DNA of 64,000 nt. It comes from Pseudothioclava arenosa. GTDB lineage: Bacteria > Pseudomonadota > Alphaproteobacteria > Rhodobacterales > Rhodobacteraceae. The notes beneath the pieces are model-generated. The model made no database searches. It saw nothing but the letters and a program-made list of their open reading frames with translations, and was not told the origin of the DNA. Positions 35,798 through 46,476 of the stretch are shown piece by piece. The translations under genes and the position numbers were made by a program. Numbering within the stretch: the stretch's first letter is position 1; the number at the start of each line of letters is the position of its first letter. The stretch is from assembly GCF_002358085.1 (NCBI RefSeq), contig NZ_NTJD01000003.1, forward strand, positions 186,001 to 250,000, written 5' to 3'.

Positions 35798-36790
35798 ATG
35801 ACGCTCCTGACGCCGCTTGACCTGAAAGTCCTCGATGAGTTCCAGCGCGATTTGCCACTGGTTTCGCGCCCCTTCGCGGCCATGGCCGAAAAGATCGGCG
35901 TCACGGAAGATGTGCTGCTGGCCGATCTGGGCCGGTTGCGGGCCGCGGGCACGATGGCCCGGGTCGGCGCGACCTGTCGGCCGAATACGGTGGGCGTCTC
36001 GACGCTTGCTGCGATTGCCGCGCCGGACTGGCAGGTCGAGGAGGTGGCGCAGATCGTTGGCGCTGAACCCGGCGTCAACCATTCCTACCTGCGCGAGGAC
36101 GAGTGGAACATCTGGCTGGTGGCGACCGCCCCCGATGCCGAGGAACTCGCTGCGATGCTCGCGCGGATTTCCGAGCGCACCGGGCTGCGTGTGCTCAGCC
36201 TGCCGCTGAAACGCGCTTTCAACGTCGATCTCGGCTTCAAGCTGGCCGGGCCGCGCCACACGCTCAAGCTTGATCAGCCCGCCGATACCTCGGTGATCGA
36301 GCCGGGCGACCGCGCGTTGTTGCAATGTCTGACCGACGGCCTGCCGCTGGTCTCGCAGCCTTTCGCCGAGATCGGCGCTCGGCTTGGCATGTCCGAGGCG
36401 CAGGTGCTCGCGCGGATCGAGGTGCTGCTGGGCGCGCGGATCATCACGCGTCTGGGCGTGATCGTGCGCCACCGCGCGCTGGGCTGGCGCTCGAACGCGA
36501 TGGTCGCGTGGAAACTGCCGCCCGAGCGGATCGAGGCTGCTGGCAATGCGCTGATCCGTCATCCGGGCGTGACGCTGTGCTATGAGCGCCACCTCTCCGA
36601 AGGTTGGGAAAACGCGCTGTTCTGCATGGTGCATGCGAAAAGCCGCTCGGAGGCGCTGGCCGCGATCGAAAGCGCGCGCCAACTGCCCGAGATGGAAGGC
36701 GCCGAACCGCGCATCCTGTTCTCGGTGCGCTGCTTCAAGCAGACCGGCGCGATGATCGACCGCAAGCCTGTGCTGGAGGCTGCCGAATGA
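35798..36790 (+). CDS. nirDL: NirDL fused sirohaem decarboxylase subunit
   Basis: The 330-residue protein is built from two AsnC/Lrp-like units (about 1-150 and 165-330). Each has an N-terminal helix-turn-helix-like part and the family motif NHSYLRED-WNIW or CYERHLSEGWENALF. The fusion of NirD and NirL in one chain is known in some denitrifiers. With NirG and NirH it decarboxylates sirohaem to didecarboxysirohaem. It lies 6 bp after nirF and overlaps nirG (ATGA). Confidence 0.94.
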   Translation: MTLLTPLDLKVLDEFQRDLPLVSRPFAAMAEKIGVTEDVLLADLGRLRAAGTMARVGATCRPNTVGVSTLAAIAAPDWQVEEVAQIVGAEPGVNHSYLREDEWNIWLVATAPDAEELAAMLARISERTGLRVLSLPLKRAFNVDLGFKLAGPRHTLKLDQPADTSVIEPGDRALLQCLTDGLPLVSQPFAEIGARLGMSEAQVLARIEVLLGARIITRLGVIVRHRALGWRSNAMVAWKLPPERIEAAGNALIRHPGVTLCYERHLSEGWENALFCMVHAKSRSEALAAIESARQLPEMEGAEPRILFSVRCFKQTGAMIDRKPVLEAAE

Positions 36791-37260
36791 GACGCGCGCC
36801 GCTGCCCGACGATGCGCTTGATGCGACCGATCGTGCGATCCTGAACGCGCTGCAAGAGGGATTCCCGATTGCCGAGCGCCCCTTTGCCGAGGCCGGCGCC
36901 GAATTCGGCCTTTCGGAAGAGGCGCTGATCGACCGGCTGGCCCATCTGCGCGAGATCGGCGCGATCACCCGTTTCGGCCCGTTTTTCGACGCGGTGGCGA
37001 TGGGCGGCGCGTTCTGCCTCTGCGCGATGGAGGTGCCGCGCGCGCGTTTCGACGAAGTCATGACTTTGGTCAATGAGCATCCCGAGGTCGCCCATAATTA
37101 TGAACGCGATCACCGGCTGAACATGTGGTTCGTTCTCGCGGCGGAAACGCCCGAAGGGATCACCTCTATCGCCGATCAGATCGAGCAGGAAACGGGGCTG
37201 ACCGTGTTTCGGTTTCCCAAGCTCAAAGAGTTCTTCGTGGGCTTCAGGGTTGCGGTATGA
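36787..37260 (+). CDS. nirG: NirG sirohaem decarboxylase subunit
   Basis: A 157-residue AsnC/Lrp-type protein: DATDRAILNALQEGFPIAERPF, then HNYERDHRLNMWFVLAAE, ending FVGFRVAV. It belongs to the NirDLGH family of sirohaem decarboxylases. The start at 36787 overlaps the nirDL stop and its own stop overlaps nirH. A DNR-like sequence (37060-37073) inside it is probably chance. Confidence 0.92.
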   Translation: MRRAPLPDDALDATDRAILNALQEGFPIAERPFAEAGAEFGLSEEALIDRLAHLREIGAITRFGPFFDAVAMGGAFCLCAMEVPRARFDEVMTLVNEHPEVAHNYERDHRLNMWFVLAAETPEGITSIADQIEQETGLTVFRFPKLKEFFVGFRVAV

Positions 37261-37739
37261 GCATTGACGACATCGACAGACGGGTGATTGCCGCGACCCA
37301 GGCAGGGTTGCCGCTGTGCCCGCGCCCCTATGCGCAGATCGCGCGCCAGATCGGCATCGACGAGGCGGAGTTGCGCGCGCGCATGGCCGCGATGCTGGAA
37401 CGCGGCGTGATCCGGCGGATCGCGCTGGCGCCCAACCATTACGCGCTCGGCATGGTCGCCAACGGCATGTCGGTCTGGGATGTCGAGGATGCGCAGGCCG
37501 AGGCGCTGGGCGAAAAGGTCGGCGCGCTTGAATTCGTCTCGCACAGCTACCTGCGCCCGCGCGCCGAAGGCTGGCCCTACAACATGTTCGCGATGGTCCA
37601 CGGGTCCAGCCGCGAGGAAGTCGAGCGCAAACGCGCCGAAATCGCCGCTCTGCTTGGCCCTGCGTGCCGCGCGAGCGATATTCTCTATTCCACGCGCATC
37701 CTGAAAAAGACCGGGCTGCGTCTCAGAGGGGAGGGCTGA
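37257..37739 (+). CDS. nirH: NirH sirohaem decarboxylase subunit
   Basis: A 160-residue AsnC/Lrp-type protein starting [20 protein letters not shown], with [22 protein letters not shown] and [12 protein letters not shown] at the end, typical of NirH/NirL. Together with NirDL and NirG it removes the acetate carboxyls of sirohaem. It lies 4 bp before nirJ. Confidence 0.92.
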   Translation: MSIDDIDRRVIAATQAGLPLCPRPYAQIARQIGIDEAELRARMAAMLERGVIRRIALAPNHYALGMVANGMSVWDVEDAQAEALGEKVGALEFVSHSYLRPRAEGWPYNMFAMVHGSSREEVERKRAEIAALLGPACRASDILYSTRILKKTGLRLRGEG

Positions 37740-37743
37740 GCCC

Positions 37744-38955
37744 ATGTTCCGCCTCACGCAATACATGCGCGAACTGATCCATCCGACGCCGGTGCGCCGC
37801 CGCGAAGGCCCGGTGAAGCCGGTGGTGATCTGGAACCTCACGCGGCGTTGCAACCTCAAGTGCCGCCATTGCTACACCACCTCGGCGGATGTGCATTTTC
37901 CGGGCGAACTGAGCCATGAGCAGGCGATGGGGGTGCTTGACGACCTGAAGGCCTTCGGCATTCCCGCGCTGATCCTGTCCGGCGGCGAGCCGCTGTCGCG
38001 TTTCGATTTCTTTGAGCTGGCCGAGCGCGCCAAGGAACTGAACTTCCGCCATCTTTCGCTGTCCACCAACGGTACGCTGATTGATGCCTCGAACGCGCAG
38101 CGCATCGCCGATCTGGGGTTTGACTACGTCGGTATCTCTCTCGACGGGATCGGCAAGACCAACGACTGGTTCCGCGGCCTCGACGGCGCCTATGACGCGG
38201 CGCTGACCGGCGTGCGCGAGCTGCTGAAACGCGACGTGAAGGTGGGGCTGCGCTTTACCATCACCGAGGATAACGCCCACCATCTGCCCGAAATGATGGA
38301 CCTGTGCGACCGCGAGGGCGTCGACAAGTTCTATCTTTCGCATCTGGTCTATGCGGGGCGCGGCGACAAGCATCGCGGCGACGATACCGAACACAAACGC
38401 ACCCGCGAGGCGATGGACGAACTGCTCGACCGCGCCTGGGTCGCCGTGGCCGAGGATATGCCGCTGGAAATCGTCACCGGCAATAACGACGCCGACGCGG
38501 TCTATTTCCTGCGCTGGGTGGAAAAGAACTTCCCCGAGAAGGCCGATCATATCCGCGCCCATCTCGAAGCCTGGGGCGGCAACAGCTCGGGGCTGGGCGT
38601 GGCCAATATCGACACGCTCGGCAAGGTGCATCCCGATACCTACTGGTCGGATTACACCGTGGGTTCGGTCAAGACGACGCCCTTCTCGCAGCTCTGGACG
38701 GGCGAAGACCCGATGCTGGCCACGCTGCGCCAGCGTCCGCGCCCGCTCAAGGGCCGCTGCGGCGCCTGCGCCTATAAATCGGTCTGCGGCGGCAACACCC
38801 GTATCCGCGCCCTGCAACTGACGGGCGACCCCTGGGCCGAGGATCCGGCCTGCTATCTCGGCGCGTCCGAAATCGGCATCGAGGCCGAGGCCGAGCGCGT
38901 CGCCCTCACCCCCTTCCGTGGAAAGAGCCATGACCCCGAACACCGTTTCTTCTGA
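37744..38955 (+). CDS. nirJ: NirJ radical SAM haem d1 synthase component
   Basis: A 403-residue radical SAM enzyme. The SAM cluster is CNLKCRHC (about residues 39-46), with [13 protein letters not shown] nearby. A C-terminal SPASM-like cysteine cluster follows: [12 protein letters not shown]...C. NirJ removes propionate side chains of didecarboxysirohaem and introduces the keto oxygens. It overlaps the most likely nirN start by 26 bp. Confidence 0.95.
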   Translation: MFRLTQYMRELIHPTPVRRREGPVKPVVIWNLTRRCNLKCRHCYTTSADVHFPGELSHEQAMGVLDDLKAFGIPALILSGGEPLSRFDFFELAERAKELNFRHLSLSTNGTLIDASNAQRIADLGFDYVGISLDGIGKTNDWFRGLDGAYDAALTGVRELLKRDVKVGLRFTITEDNAHHLPEMMDLCDREGVDKFYLSHLVYAGRGDKHRGDDTEHKRTREAMDELLDRAWVAVAEDMPLEIVTGNNDADAVYFLRWVEKNFPEKADHIRAHLEAWGGNSSGLGVANIDTLGKVHPDTYWSDYTVGSVKTTPFSQLWTGEDPMLATLRQRPRPLKGRCGACAYKSVCGGNTRIRALQLTGDPWAEDPACYLGASEIGIEAEAERVALTPFRGKSHDPEHRFF

Positions 38956-40555
38956 CCGCCCCGCCGTTTCGATGCGCCAGAAGCAACCCCGCTTTCATCG
39001 AGCTGCAAATACTCCCGCCGGAGGCTTCCTCGGCATGGTGCTTGCGGCCACGATGGGGCTTGGAGCGCCCGCCGCGGCCGAGCCCGATGCCAAGGCGCTC
39101 TTTGCCGAGCATTGCGCCGAATGCCACGCCGAGAACCGCCTTGGCGGCGTCGGCCCCGCGCTGATCCCCGAGACGCTCGGGCGGATGTGGGGGCCCAAGC
39201 TCGAAGCGGTGATCGCAGACGGTCGTCCGGCCACGCAGATGCCCGCCTTCGCGGAAACCCTCGCCACCGATCAGATCGCCGCCATTGCGCGCTATCTCGA
39301 AGAACCGCTGCCCGAAACCCCGCGCTGGAGCGTCGAGGATGCGATGGCCACGCGCGAATTGTCGGCCGAGTACAAGCCCGCCGATGCCCCCGTCTTCACC
39401 GCCGACCCGATGAACATCACGCTGGTGGTGGAAACCGGCGACCACCATGTCTCGGTGCTTGATGGCGACACGTTCGAGGTGCTCAACCGCTTTCCGACGC
39501 CTTTCGCCGTGCATGGCGGGCCGAAATTCTCGCCCGACGGGCGCTATGTCTTCGTGATGAGCCGCGACGGTTGGGTGCAGAAATACGATATCTGGTCGCT
39601 GCAGATCGTCGGGCAGGTGCGCGCGGGCCTGAACAGCCGCAACATCGCCATGTCGGGCGATGGCAAATGGCTGGCGGTCGCGAATTACCTGCCGCAGACG
39701 CTGACCATCCTCTCGACCGAGGATCTGAGCGTGCAGAAGGTGATCGACGTCACCGGGCCCGATGGCACGCCGTCGCGCGTCTCGGCGGTCTATCAGGCGC
39801 CGCCGCGCGAAAGCTTCGTGCTGGCGCTCAAGGATGTGCCGCAGGTCTGGGAGGTGTTCTACGGCGCCAACCCGCCGCAGATGGGCTTTGCCCATGACTA
39901 CCGGATGGAGCCGCCGGTCAAGCCTGAGCCCTTCCCGGTGCGCAAGATCACCGTCTCCGATATCATGGACGATTTCTTTTTCGACCTCGATTACGAGCAC
40001 CTGATCGGCGCCTCGCGCGATGGCGAGCATGGCATCGTGCTCGACATGGTGATCGGGCAGGAGGTGGCCAATCTCGACCTGCCGGGCATGCCGCATCTGG
40101 GCTCCGGGATCACCTGGCCCTGGCATGACACCACGGTGATGGCGACGCCGCATCTCAAGGGCAACACGATCTCGGTGATCGACATGGAAAGCTGGAAGAC
40201 GGTCAAGGAAATCGAGACCCTCGGCCCGGGCTTCTTCATGCGCTCGCATTCGACCTCGCCCTATGTCTGGGCGGATGTGTTCTTTGGCCCGAACAAGGAC
40301 AAGATGCATATCATCGACAAGGAGAGCCTCGAGATCGTGAAAACGCTCGATCCGGCGCCGGGTAAGGTGGTGGCGCATGTCGAGTTCACCAAGGATGGCG
40401 AGGAGGCGCTGGTCTCGATCTGGGAGGATGACGGCGCGGTCATCGTCTATGACGCCAAGACGCTCGAAGAGATCAAGCGGCTGCCGATGCGCAAGCCCTC
40501 GGGGAAATACAATGTCTGGAACAAGATCAGCTTCGAAGCCGGCACCAGCCACTGA
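38930..40555 (+). CDS. nirN: NirN dihydro-haem d1 dehydrogenase
   Basis: A 541-residue periplasmic relative of NirS. A cytochrome c domain with CAECH follows the leader, then a d1-type propeller ending [17 protein letters not shown]. NirN catalyses the last step of d1 synthesis, forming the acrylate double bond. The start is uncertain: 38930 (used here), 38972 ([10 protein letters not shown]) and 39035 (MVLAATMG) are all in frame. The stretch 38991-39030 is a copy of the intergenic repeat seen at 57699 and 63896, so the leader [12 protein letters not shown] is partly repeat-encoded. If the last start is used, the repeat supplies GGAGG as a ribosome binding site. Confidence 0.92.
   Translation: MTPNTVSSDRPAVSMRQKQPRFHRAANTPAGGFLGMVLAATMGLGAPAAAEPDAKALFAEHCAECHAENRLGGVGPALIPETLGRMWGPKLEAVIADGRPATQMPAFAETLATDQIAAIARYLEEPLPETPRWSVEDAMATRELSAEYKPADAPVFTADPMNITLVVETGDHHVSVLDGDTFEVLNRFPTPFAVHGGPKFSPDGRYVFVMSRDGWVQKYDIWSLQIVGQVRAGLNSRNIAMSGDGKWLAVANYLPQTLTILSTEDLSVQKVIDVTGPDGTPSRVSAVYQAPPRESFVLALKDVPQVWEVFYGANPPQMGFAHDYRMEPPVKPEPFPVRKITVSDIMDDFFFDLDYEHLIGASRDGEHGIVLDMVIGQEVANLDLPGMPHLGSGITWPWHDTTVMATPHLKGNTISVIDMESWKTVKEIETLGPGFFMRSHSTSPYVWADVFFGPNKDKMHIIDKESLEIVKTLDPAPGKVVAHVEFTKDGEEALVSIWEDDGAVIVYDAKTLEEIKRLPMRKPSGKYNVWNKISFEAGTSH
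38991..39030 (+). repeat. Intergenic-type repeat copy inside the nirN leader
   Basis: Core AAATACTCCCGCCGGAGGC, preceded by TTTCAT. It matches the copies at 57699 (TTCATTTTGCC, then AAATATCCCCGCCGGAGGC) and 63896. The other two copies lie between genes. Confidence 0.65.
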
Positions 40556-40808
40556 GGCCGGGGCTGAGGGCAGAAAAGGGCAGGGGCCGCGGATTTCGCG
40601 GCTCGCGCTCCTGCTTTACCCGTTCGCGGCGGGGGCGGTGGCGATCAACCTGTTCATGCTGGGGCTGATGTGGCAATTCATCGGCCTGCCCGCGATCCCG
40701 CCGATGACGGCGCTGTACTGGTCGATCCCGCTGGGCGTGCCCGCGACCTTCCTCTTTGCGCGCTGGGTCAAGGGGCTGATCGACGAGGCCGAGGGCCGCA
40801 AGCGATAG
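40512..40808 (+). CDS. Small two-helix membrane protein at the end of the nir operon
   Basis: A 98-residue frame whose last 80 residues look real: a basic stretch, a membrane helix (LALLLYPFAAGAVAINLFMLGLMWQF), a short loop, a second helix (ALYWSIPLGVPATFLFARWV) and the charged tail KGLIDEAEGRKR. The only in-frame ATG near is at 40512, overlapping nirN by 44 bp; a later alternative start is possible. I do not recognise the family. Position suggests a role linked to NirS or d1 maturation or to the membrane electron donor, but that is inference. Confidence 0.6.
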   Translation: MSGTRSASKPAPATEAGAEGRKGQGPRISRLALLLYPFAAGAVAINLFMLGLMWQFIGLPAIPPMTALYWSIPLGVPATFLFARWVKGLIDEAEGRKR

Positions 40809-40821
40809 GCCCGCGCCGCGT

Positions 40822-42018
40822 TCAGTCGCGCGCGGCGACCTTGCCGCCATCCTCGACGCGGTTGCCCGGATAGGCCACCACCACATCGCCCGCGGAAAGC
40901 CCTTCGGTGATCTGGGCCGTCGCGCTGTTGCGCTGGCCTACCTCAACGGGGGTCAGAACGGCGCGTCCCTCGATCACGCGAAACACCGCCCAGTCCGCGC
41001 CTTCGCGAAACAGAGCGGATTGCGGGATTTGCAGCACGTCCTCCGCCTCCCAGACGGTGATCTTTGCATAGACGCGGAACTGGTCGCCCAGGCCCGCAGC
41101 GGCGCCGTTCGGTTCATCCAGATCCAGTTTCAGCCGCACGCGCTGCTCGTCGATGCCAAGCGCCGAGGTGCGGGTGAAGGCCGCGGGCTCGATCCGGCGC
41201 AACGTCGCGGCCAGAGGCGCACCGCCCCAGCGCTCGATCGTGGCGCTTGCGCCCTGTGCAAGCTTGACGGCATCGGCCGAGAGCAGGTCGACCTCAATCT
41301 CGAGGTCCTTCAGATCGCCCAGCCGCATCAGCTCTTCGCCCGCCCCGACAAGGCGCGCGGATTCGTCCGCGATCGTCAGCACCGTGCCCGAGATCGGCGC
41401 GGCGAGGCGCACACAGCAATCGCCCGTGGCCGCGCTGACCGCCTCGGGCGACAAGAGCTGCGCCTGCGCCTTGGCGAGCGTGGCATGGGCGAGGTCGAGA
41501 TCGGCGCGGGCGGCGGCGCGGGTCGCCTCGGCGGTGTCGAGCGTCTGCGCCGAGGCCTCGAGCGCGCGCGACGACAGCGTGCCGCGCGACGCAAGCTCGG
41601 TGTTGCGCACATGGTCCGAGCGGGCGAAGGCAAGGCTTGCCTCGGCCCGCGCGAGATTGGCGCCCGCGGCCTGCACGGCGGCTTCGGCTTCGGTCACGGC
41701 CGCCTCGGCCTGCGCGCGCGAGCGGGCATCCAGAAGGGCAGGTTCGGCGGGCCGGATCTCGGCCAGGACCGAGTTGCCGCGCTCGACCGCATCGCCCACC
41801 TCGACGCTCACCCGCGACAGCGTGCCCGCGATCGGGGCGGTGACAAGATAAGGATCGCGCACGCGGGTAACGCCCTCGGCCTCGACGGTGATCCGCATCG
41901 GCGCGCGCGAGGCGGTGGCCAGATCGACCAGCACCGGCTCGGGGCGGAAGGCCCAGGCCGCCAGACCGCCGATGGCCAGCAGCGTCAGCGCGGGAAGGGC
42001 AAGGCGTTTCAGATCCAT
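40822..42018 (-). CDS. Periplasmic adaptor (HlyD/MacA-type) of an ABC efflux system
   Basis: A 398-residue protein with an N-terminal membrane anchor (MDLKRLALPALTLLAIGGLAAWAF). Biotinyl-lipoyl-like halves flank a long Ala-rich coiled coil (about 95-190), followed by a beta-barrel domain (PISGTVLTIAD...VYAKITVWEAEDVLQIPQSALF). It is the third gene of a unit with an ABC ATPase and a FtsX-type permease, the MacAB-like layout. Substrate unknown. The CDCC-type pair (GDCCVR) is unusual. Confidence 0.88.
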   Translation of the reverse strand: MDLKRLALPALTLLAIGGLAAWAFRPEPVLVDLATASRAPMRITVEAEGVTRVRDPYLVTAPIAGTLSRVSVEVGDAVERGNSVLAEIRPAEPALLDARSRAQAEAAVTEAEAAVQAAGANLARAEASLAFARSDHVRNTELASRGTLSSRALEASAQTLDTAEATRAAARADLDLAHATLAKAQAQLLSPEAVSAATGDCCVRLAAPISGTVLTIADESARLVGAGEELMRLGDLKDLEIEVDLLSADAVKLAQGASATIERWGGAPLAATLRRIEPAAFTRTSALGIDEQRVRLKLDLDEPNGAAAGLGDQFRVYAKITVWEAEDVLQIPQSALFREGADWAVFRVIEGRAVLTPVEVGQRNSATAQITEGLSAGDVVVAYPGNRVEDGGKVAARD

Positions 42019-42029
42019 CTCGGTTCCTT

Positions 42030-44396
42030 TCAGTCACGCGCCTTGAGCGCCTGAACGATGTCGATGCGGTCCAGCCGACGGCGCACCGCCAGCGTCGAGA
42101 CCAGCGCCGCCGCCAGCGCGATCAGCGAGGCGGTGGCATAGGTGGCGCGCTCGATCACGAGGGGCAGCGCCACGAGGTCGGTGGTGAAGGCCTGTGTCAT
42201 CAGCGCGGCAAAGCCGTAGCCCGCGATCCAGCCCAGCGGGATCGCCGCCAGCGTCAGCGCCGCGGTCTCGCCTATCAGCACCATGCCGACCTCGGAGCGA
42301 TGAAAGCCCAGAACGCGCAGCGAGGCCAGCTCATGCGCGCGCTCCGACAGCCGGATGCGCGCGGCATTATAGACCACGCCGACCGTGATCAGAACGCCCA
42401 GCGTGGTGTAGACGATCACCGAGATCAGCACGTTTTCCCCGATCGTCGCTTCGAACTGTTCACGCACCGCGTCCCAGGCGGTCAGCCCGGCGATCTCGGG
42501 GCGGCGCTTGGCCTCGGCGTAAAGCGCGGGCAGGGCGGGCGCGTCGACCAAGAGGTCGATCCGGTTCACCTGCGGCACCTGCCGCATCAGCGCAAACAAC
42601 GCAGGCCGCGCCATATAGGCCTCCTGGCCGATGGTCTGGCGGATGGTGGCGGCGAGCGGCAGCTCCCATGTCTCGCGGGGCGGGGCGAGCGCCTCGACGC
42701 GCAGCCTGTCACCGGTGCGCAGCCCGAGCTTGTCGGCCAGCCCCTCGGGCAGCACCAGCCCCGCGTCGGGCAGGGCGACGGCGCGGCCTTCGTCGTCGAT
42801 CAGCCGCGAGAGGGTCGCGCCTTCGGAAAAGGCGGTGATCGAGGTCAGCTCTTCGCGGGGCCCGACGACAAGGCGCACCGGCAAGGAAAAACTGCCCTCC
42901 GCCACCAGCACGCCGGGCAGATGCACGGCATCAAGCAGCGCGCGATCGGTCTGCGCCTGGCTCAGCGTCAGCGTCACGTTCTGGCGGTTGGCCTGATAGA
43001 AGACCTCGTCGGTCATCAGCGCCATCGCGTCCGACAGGAAGAACGAGGCGATCAGCACCGAGACCGAGGCCGAGACGCCGAACAGCGTGATCGCCGCGCG
43101 GCCGGGCCAGCGGGTGATGCCGCGCAGGATCATCATCGTGGTCTGGCGCAGGCGCAGCGCCGTGCCCAGCCCATCCACGAGCCCGCGGCGGAAGCTGGGC
43201 GGCGCGGGCGGCAGCATCGCGATCGCGGGCGAAAGCCTGACGCTCGCGCCGACGGCCCGCCAGGCCCCCGCCAGCACGGTCAGCGCCGCCAGCGCCGCCG
43301 AAAGTGCGAAGGGCCAGCTCGAGGGGTTGTAGATCAGCACCGGCAGGCGGAAGAACTCGGCATACATGCGCGTCATGCCAAGGCTCAGCCGCGCGCCCGC
43401 GCCCCAGCCGATAAGCGTGCCGATCAGCCCGATGCCGAGGCTCAGCTTCAGGTAATGCGCGGTGATCGCGGCGGTGGTGTAGCCCACCGCCTTCAGGAGC
43501 CCGATCTGCTGGCGCTCCAGCGCGATCAGCCGCGACAGCACCATGTTCACGAGGAAGGCCGAGACGGCGAGGAAGATCGGCGGCAGCACCAGCGCCATCG
43601 TGCCGAGCTGGTCGATCTCGGAGGCGAGGAAGGCATGGCTGATCTGGCCGTCGCGGTCATGCGCCCCCGCGCCGCCGAACCGCGCGAGCCGGTCGTCGAG
43701 CGCGTCGATCACCGCCTGCGCATTGGCCCCGCGCGTCAGCCCCACCATCAGCGCATTGAACGCGCCCTGCATGTCGGCTGCGCCCGCCAGCGCCTCTTCG
43801 CCCATCCAGATCACGCCATAGCGGCGGTCGTCGGGCATCATCTGGCCCGGCCCGATCGTATAGACGAACTCGGGCGATAGCACATGGCCGGTGACCAGAA
43901 GGCTGCGCCGGGTGCCCCGGATCACCGCCTCGATCTGCGCGCCGGGCATCAGCTCATGCGCCTCGGCGAAGGGGGCGTAAAGCGCCACCTCGTCGGGATG
44001 CAGCGCCGAGGGCAGCCGCCCCGTCACCAGAAGCGGCAGGTTCAGCGCGGGCTCGCCCGAGGCTGGCAGCGAGAGGACCCGCGCCGAGACCGGCTCGTCC
44101 ATTTCGGGCAGGCCGATCAGCGCCGCCGCCTCGACCCGCGCGGTCAGGCTTGCCACCCCCTCGATCTCGGCCAGCTCGGGCAGGAGCGTCCGGGGCGCGC
44201 GCGTCAGCGTGGCGAAGACATCGGCAAAGCGCTGGCGCTCGTAATAGGTGTCGCGCGATTGCGCGAGCGAGCTTTGCAGCCCTTCGCCCAGCACCAGCAC
44301 CATCACCCCGCAGGCCAGCACCGCGGCAATCGCCAGCACCTGCGCCCAGAGCCTGCGCAGGTCGCGGATCAGCTTGCGGTCAAGCACGCTTACCAT
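42030..44396 (-). CDS. FtsX/MacB-type ABC transporter permease
   Basis: A 788-residue permease with two FtsX domains. It has an N-terminal helix (about 18-36), a periplasmic domain, three helices around 270-385, an internal helix near 430, a second large periplasmic domain, and three C-terminal helices. [23 protein letters not shown] is the typical FtsX-loop motif. The duplicated layout is like the LolCE or YknZ/DevC classes. It overlaps the upstream ATPase gene by 7 bp and is followed by the adaptor gene. Function is probably export of a small molecule or lipid; the substrate is not visible. Confidence 0.88.
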   Translation of the reverse strand: MVSVLDRKLIRDLRRLWAQVLAIAAVLACGVMVLVLGEGLQSSLAQSRDTYYERQRFADVFATLTRAPRTLLPELAEIEGVASLTARVEAAALIGLPEMDEPVSARVLSLPASGEPALNLPLLVTGRLPSALHPDEVALYAPFAEAHELMPGAQIEAVIRGTRRSLLVTGHVLSPEFVYTIGPGQMMPDDRRYGVIWMGEEALAGAADMQGAFNALMVGLTRGANAQAVIDALDDRLARFGGAGAHDRDGQISHAFLASEIDQLGTMALVLPPIFLAVSAFLVNMVLSRLIALERQQIGLLKAVGYTTAAITAHYLKLSLGIGLIGTLIGWGAGARLSLGMTRMYAEFFRLPVLIYNPSSWPFALSAALAALTVLAGAWRAVGASVRLSPAIAMLPPAPPSFRRGLVDGLGTALRLRQTTMMILRGITRWPGRAAITLFGVSASVSVLIASFFLSDAMALMTDEVFYQANRQNVTLTLSQAQTDRALLDAVHLPGVLVAEGSFSLPVRLVVGPREELTSITAFSEGATLSRLIDDEGRAVALPDAGLVLPEGLADKLGLRTGDRLRVEALAPPRETWELPLAATIRQTIGQEAYMARPALFALMRQVPQVNRIDLLVDAPALPALYAEAKRRPEIAGLTAWDAVREQFEATIGENVLISVIVYTTLGVLITVGVVYNAARIRLSERAHELASLRVLGFHRSEVGMVLIGETAALTLAAIPLGWIAGYGFAALMTQAFTTDLVALPLVIERATYATASLIALAAALVSTLAVRRRLDRIDIVQALKARD

Positions 44397-45121
44397 GTGA
44401 CCTCCGCAGGCAGGATCGGGGCCTCGTTGACCTCTTCGCGCGCGACCAGCCCGTCGGAGATATGGATCACCCGGTCGGCGATGCGGCGGATGCCGACGTT
44501 ATGGGTGATGATCGCGGTGGCGGTGCCCAGCTCGCGGTTGACCTGATGCAGCGCCTCCAGCACCTGCACGCCGGTGGTGCTGTCGAGCGCGCCGGTGGGC
44601 TCGTCGCACAGCAGCAATTCCGGGCGCTTGGCGATGGCGCGGGCGATGGCCACGCGCTGTTGCTCGCCACCCGAAAGCTCAGCGGGGAAATGGTCGAGCC
44701 GATGGCCCAGGCCCACCCGTTCCAGCGCCTCTTCAGGGCGCATGGGGGCGCGCGAAATCTCGGTCACCAGCGCCACGTTTTCACGCGCGGTCAGCGCGGG
44801 CATCAGGTTGTAGAACTGAAAGACGAAGCCGACATGCTCGCGGCGGAACTGCGTCAGTGCGCGTTCCGAGGCATGGGTCAAGTCATGCTCGCGAAACTGC
44901 ACCGTGCCCGAGCTTGGCCGGTCGAGCGCGCCAAGGATGTTCAAAAGCGTCGATTTCCCCGAGCCCGACGCGCCCAGAAGCACGACCATCTCGCCCTCGT
45001 GAAGCTCGACGCTGACGCCGCGCAGCGCCTGCACCTCGACGGAACCGGTGCGATAGATGCGCGTCACATCCTTCGCGACAAGCACGGGGGCGCTGGACAA
45101 TGAGCGGGCGGGCGGAGCCAT
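44390..45121 (-). CDS. LolD/MacB-type ABC ATPase
   Basis: A 243-residue ATPase with Walker [17 protein letters not shown]-loop [18 protein letters not shown], signature LSGGEQQR, Walker [16 protein letters not shown] and the switch His in IITHN. This is the MacB/LolD subfamily. It is the first gene of the three-gene efflux unit. No DNR-type box is present upstream. Confidence 0.93.
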   Translation of the reverse strand: MAPPARSLSSAPVLVAKDVTRIYRTGSVEVQALRGVSVELHEGEMVVLLGASGSGKSTLLNILGALDRPSSGTVQFREHDLTHASERALTQFRREHVGFVFQFYNLMPALTARENVALVTEISRAPMRPEEALERVGLGHRLDHFPAELSGGEQQRVAIARAIAKRPELLLCDEPTGALDSTTGVQVLEALHQVNRELGTATAIITHNVGIRRIADRVIHISDGLVAREEVNEAPILPAEVTW

Positions 45122-45232
45122 GGCGAAGCCTTGATCGTCTCGGTCGCGGACATCCTAACGCGGCGGCGGCGAAACGCCATGATCTTGCGCAAGCCGCGCC
45201 GCTGTAGGATGGTCGCGCGACGGAGGTGCGCG

Positions 45233-46399
45233 ATGCCGATCAAGAACCGACTGGCCGAATGGCTGCCCGAGATCACCGCCTGGCGGCATGATTTCCATGC
45301 TCATCCCGAGCTGCTCTACGAGGTGCATCGCACCGCCGCGCGGGTGGCGGAGCTGTTGCGCGGCTTTGGTTGCGACGAGGTGGTCGAGGGCATCGGGCGC
45401 ACCGGCGTTGTCGGCGTGATCCGCGGGCAAGGGGGCGGCGCGGGCCGCGTCGTGGGGCTGCGCGCCGATATGGATGCGCTGCCGATCGAGGAGGCGACCA
45501 ATCTGCCCTATCGCTCGACCGTGACCGGCATGATGCATGCCTGCGGCCATGACGGGCACAGCTCGATGCTGCTGGCGGCGGCGCGCTATCTGGCCGAGAC
45601 GCGGGCTTTCGATGGCACTGTCGTGGTGATCTTCCAGCCCGCCGAAGAGGGCGGCGCGGGCGCGCGCGAGATGCTGCGCGACGGGCTGATGGAGCGCTTC
45701 GGCATCGACGAGGTCTATGCGCTGCACAACATGCCGGGGATCCCGGTGGGGCAATTCGCGATCCGCCCCGGCGCGATCATGGCGGCGGCGGACCAGTTCG
45801 ACATCGTGATCGAGGGCAAGGGCGGGCATGCCGCGATGCCGCAGCTTTGCGTCGATCCGGTGGTGGCCGCGTCGCATGTGATCCTGGCGCTGCAATCCAT
45901 CGCGAGCCGCGTGGTCGACCCGCTGGCGCAGGTGGTGGTCTCGGTCTGCACGGTAAAAACCTCGTCCGAGGCGCATAACGTGATCCCGGCGCGGGTGAGC
46001 CTGCGCGGCACGGTGCGCACGATGGATACCGGCGTGCAGGACGCGATCGAGGCGCGGCTGGTGCAGATTGTCGAGACCACGGCGCTCGCACATGGCTGCC
46101 GGGCCGAGGTGGACTATCGCCGCGGCTATCCGGTGACGATGAACGACCCGGTGGCGACCGAGGCGGCGGTGGCGGTGGCCGAAGCGATATCGGGCGCGCC
46201 GGTGCCGTGCGACACCGCGCCCCTGATGGGGGCCGAGGATTTCAGCTTCATGCTGAACGAGCGCCCCGGCGCCTACATGTTCCTTGGAAATGGCGATACG
46301 GCGGCGCTGCATCACCCCGCCTATGTCTTCGACGATCAGGCGCTTCCCTATGGCGCGAGCTGGCTGATCGGCATGGCCGAGGCGCGGCTGGCGCGCTGA
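45233..46399 (+). CDS. M20-family amidohydrolase (hippurate hydrolase-like)
   Basis: A 388-residue metallohydrolase with metal ligands in HACGHDGHSSM, QPAEEGGAGA and LHNMPG, and a C-terminal GAEDFSFMLNERPG. This is the M20D subfamily that removes N-acyl groups from amino acids (hippuricase, IAA-amino-acid hydrolase). The ATG at 45233 has GGAGG 7 nt upstream and starts the conserved domain. The gene is monocistronic, divergent from the ABC system. Substrate not determined. Confidence 0.92.
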   Translation: MPIKNRLAEWLPEITAWRHDFHAHPELLYEVHRTAARVAELLRGFGCDEVVEGIGRTGVVGVIRGQGGGAGRVVGLRADMDALPIEEATNLPYRSTVTGMMHACGHDGHSSMLLAAARYLAETRAFDGTVVVIFQPAEEGGAGAREMLRDGLMERFGIDEVYALHNMPGIPVGQFAIRPGAIMAAADQFDIVIEGKGGHAAMPQLCVDPVVAASHVILALQSIASRVVDPLAQVVVSVCTVKTSSEAHNVIPARVSLRGTVRTMDTGVQDAIEARLVQIVETTALAHGCRAEVDYRRGYPVTMNDPVATEAAVAVAEAISGAPVPCDTAPLMGAEDFSFMLNERPGAYMFLGNGDTAALHHPAYVFDDQALPYGASWLIGMAEARLAR

Positions 46400-46411
46400 T
46401 CGGCGCAAGGG

Positions 46412-46441
46412 AAAAGCCCGGCCGCAAGCGGGCCGGGCAGG
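46412..46441. terminator. Hairpin between the amidohydrolase and uspA genes
   Basis: GCCCGGCC/GGCCGGGC stem with a 7-nt loop. Reading the minus strand, TTTT follows, so it fits termination of uspA; it also closes the plus-strand gene ending at 46399. Confidence 0.65.
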
Positions 46442-46476
46442 CTGGGAGCATCTTGTGCGAAGCGCCCGGAGGAAAC

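Noticed and set aside
37060-37073. ATGAC-TTTG-GTCAA, a DNR-like sequence nearly the same as the nirS box
   Set aside because: It lies inside nirG, has one mismatch in the first half-site, and is about 190 bp from the next start; nirG-nirH-nirJ are translationally coupled, so a promoter here is not needed.
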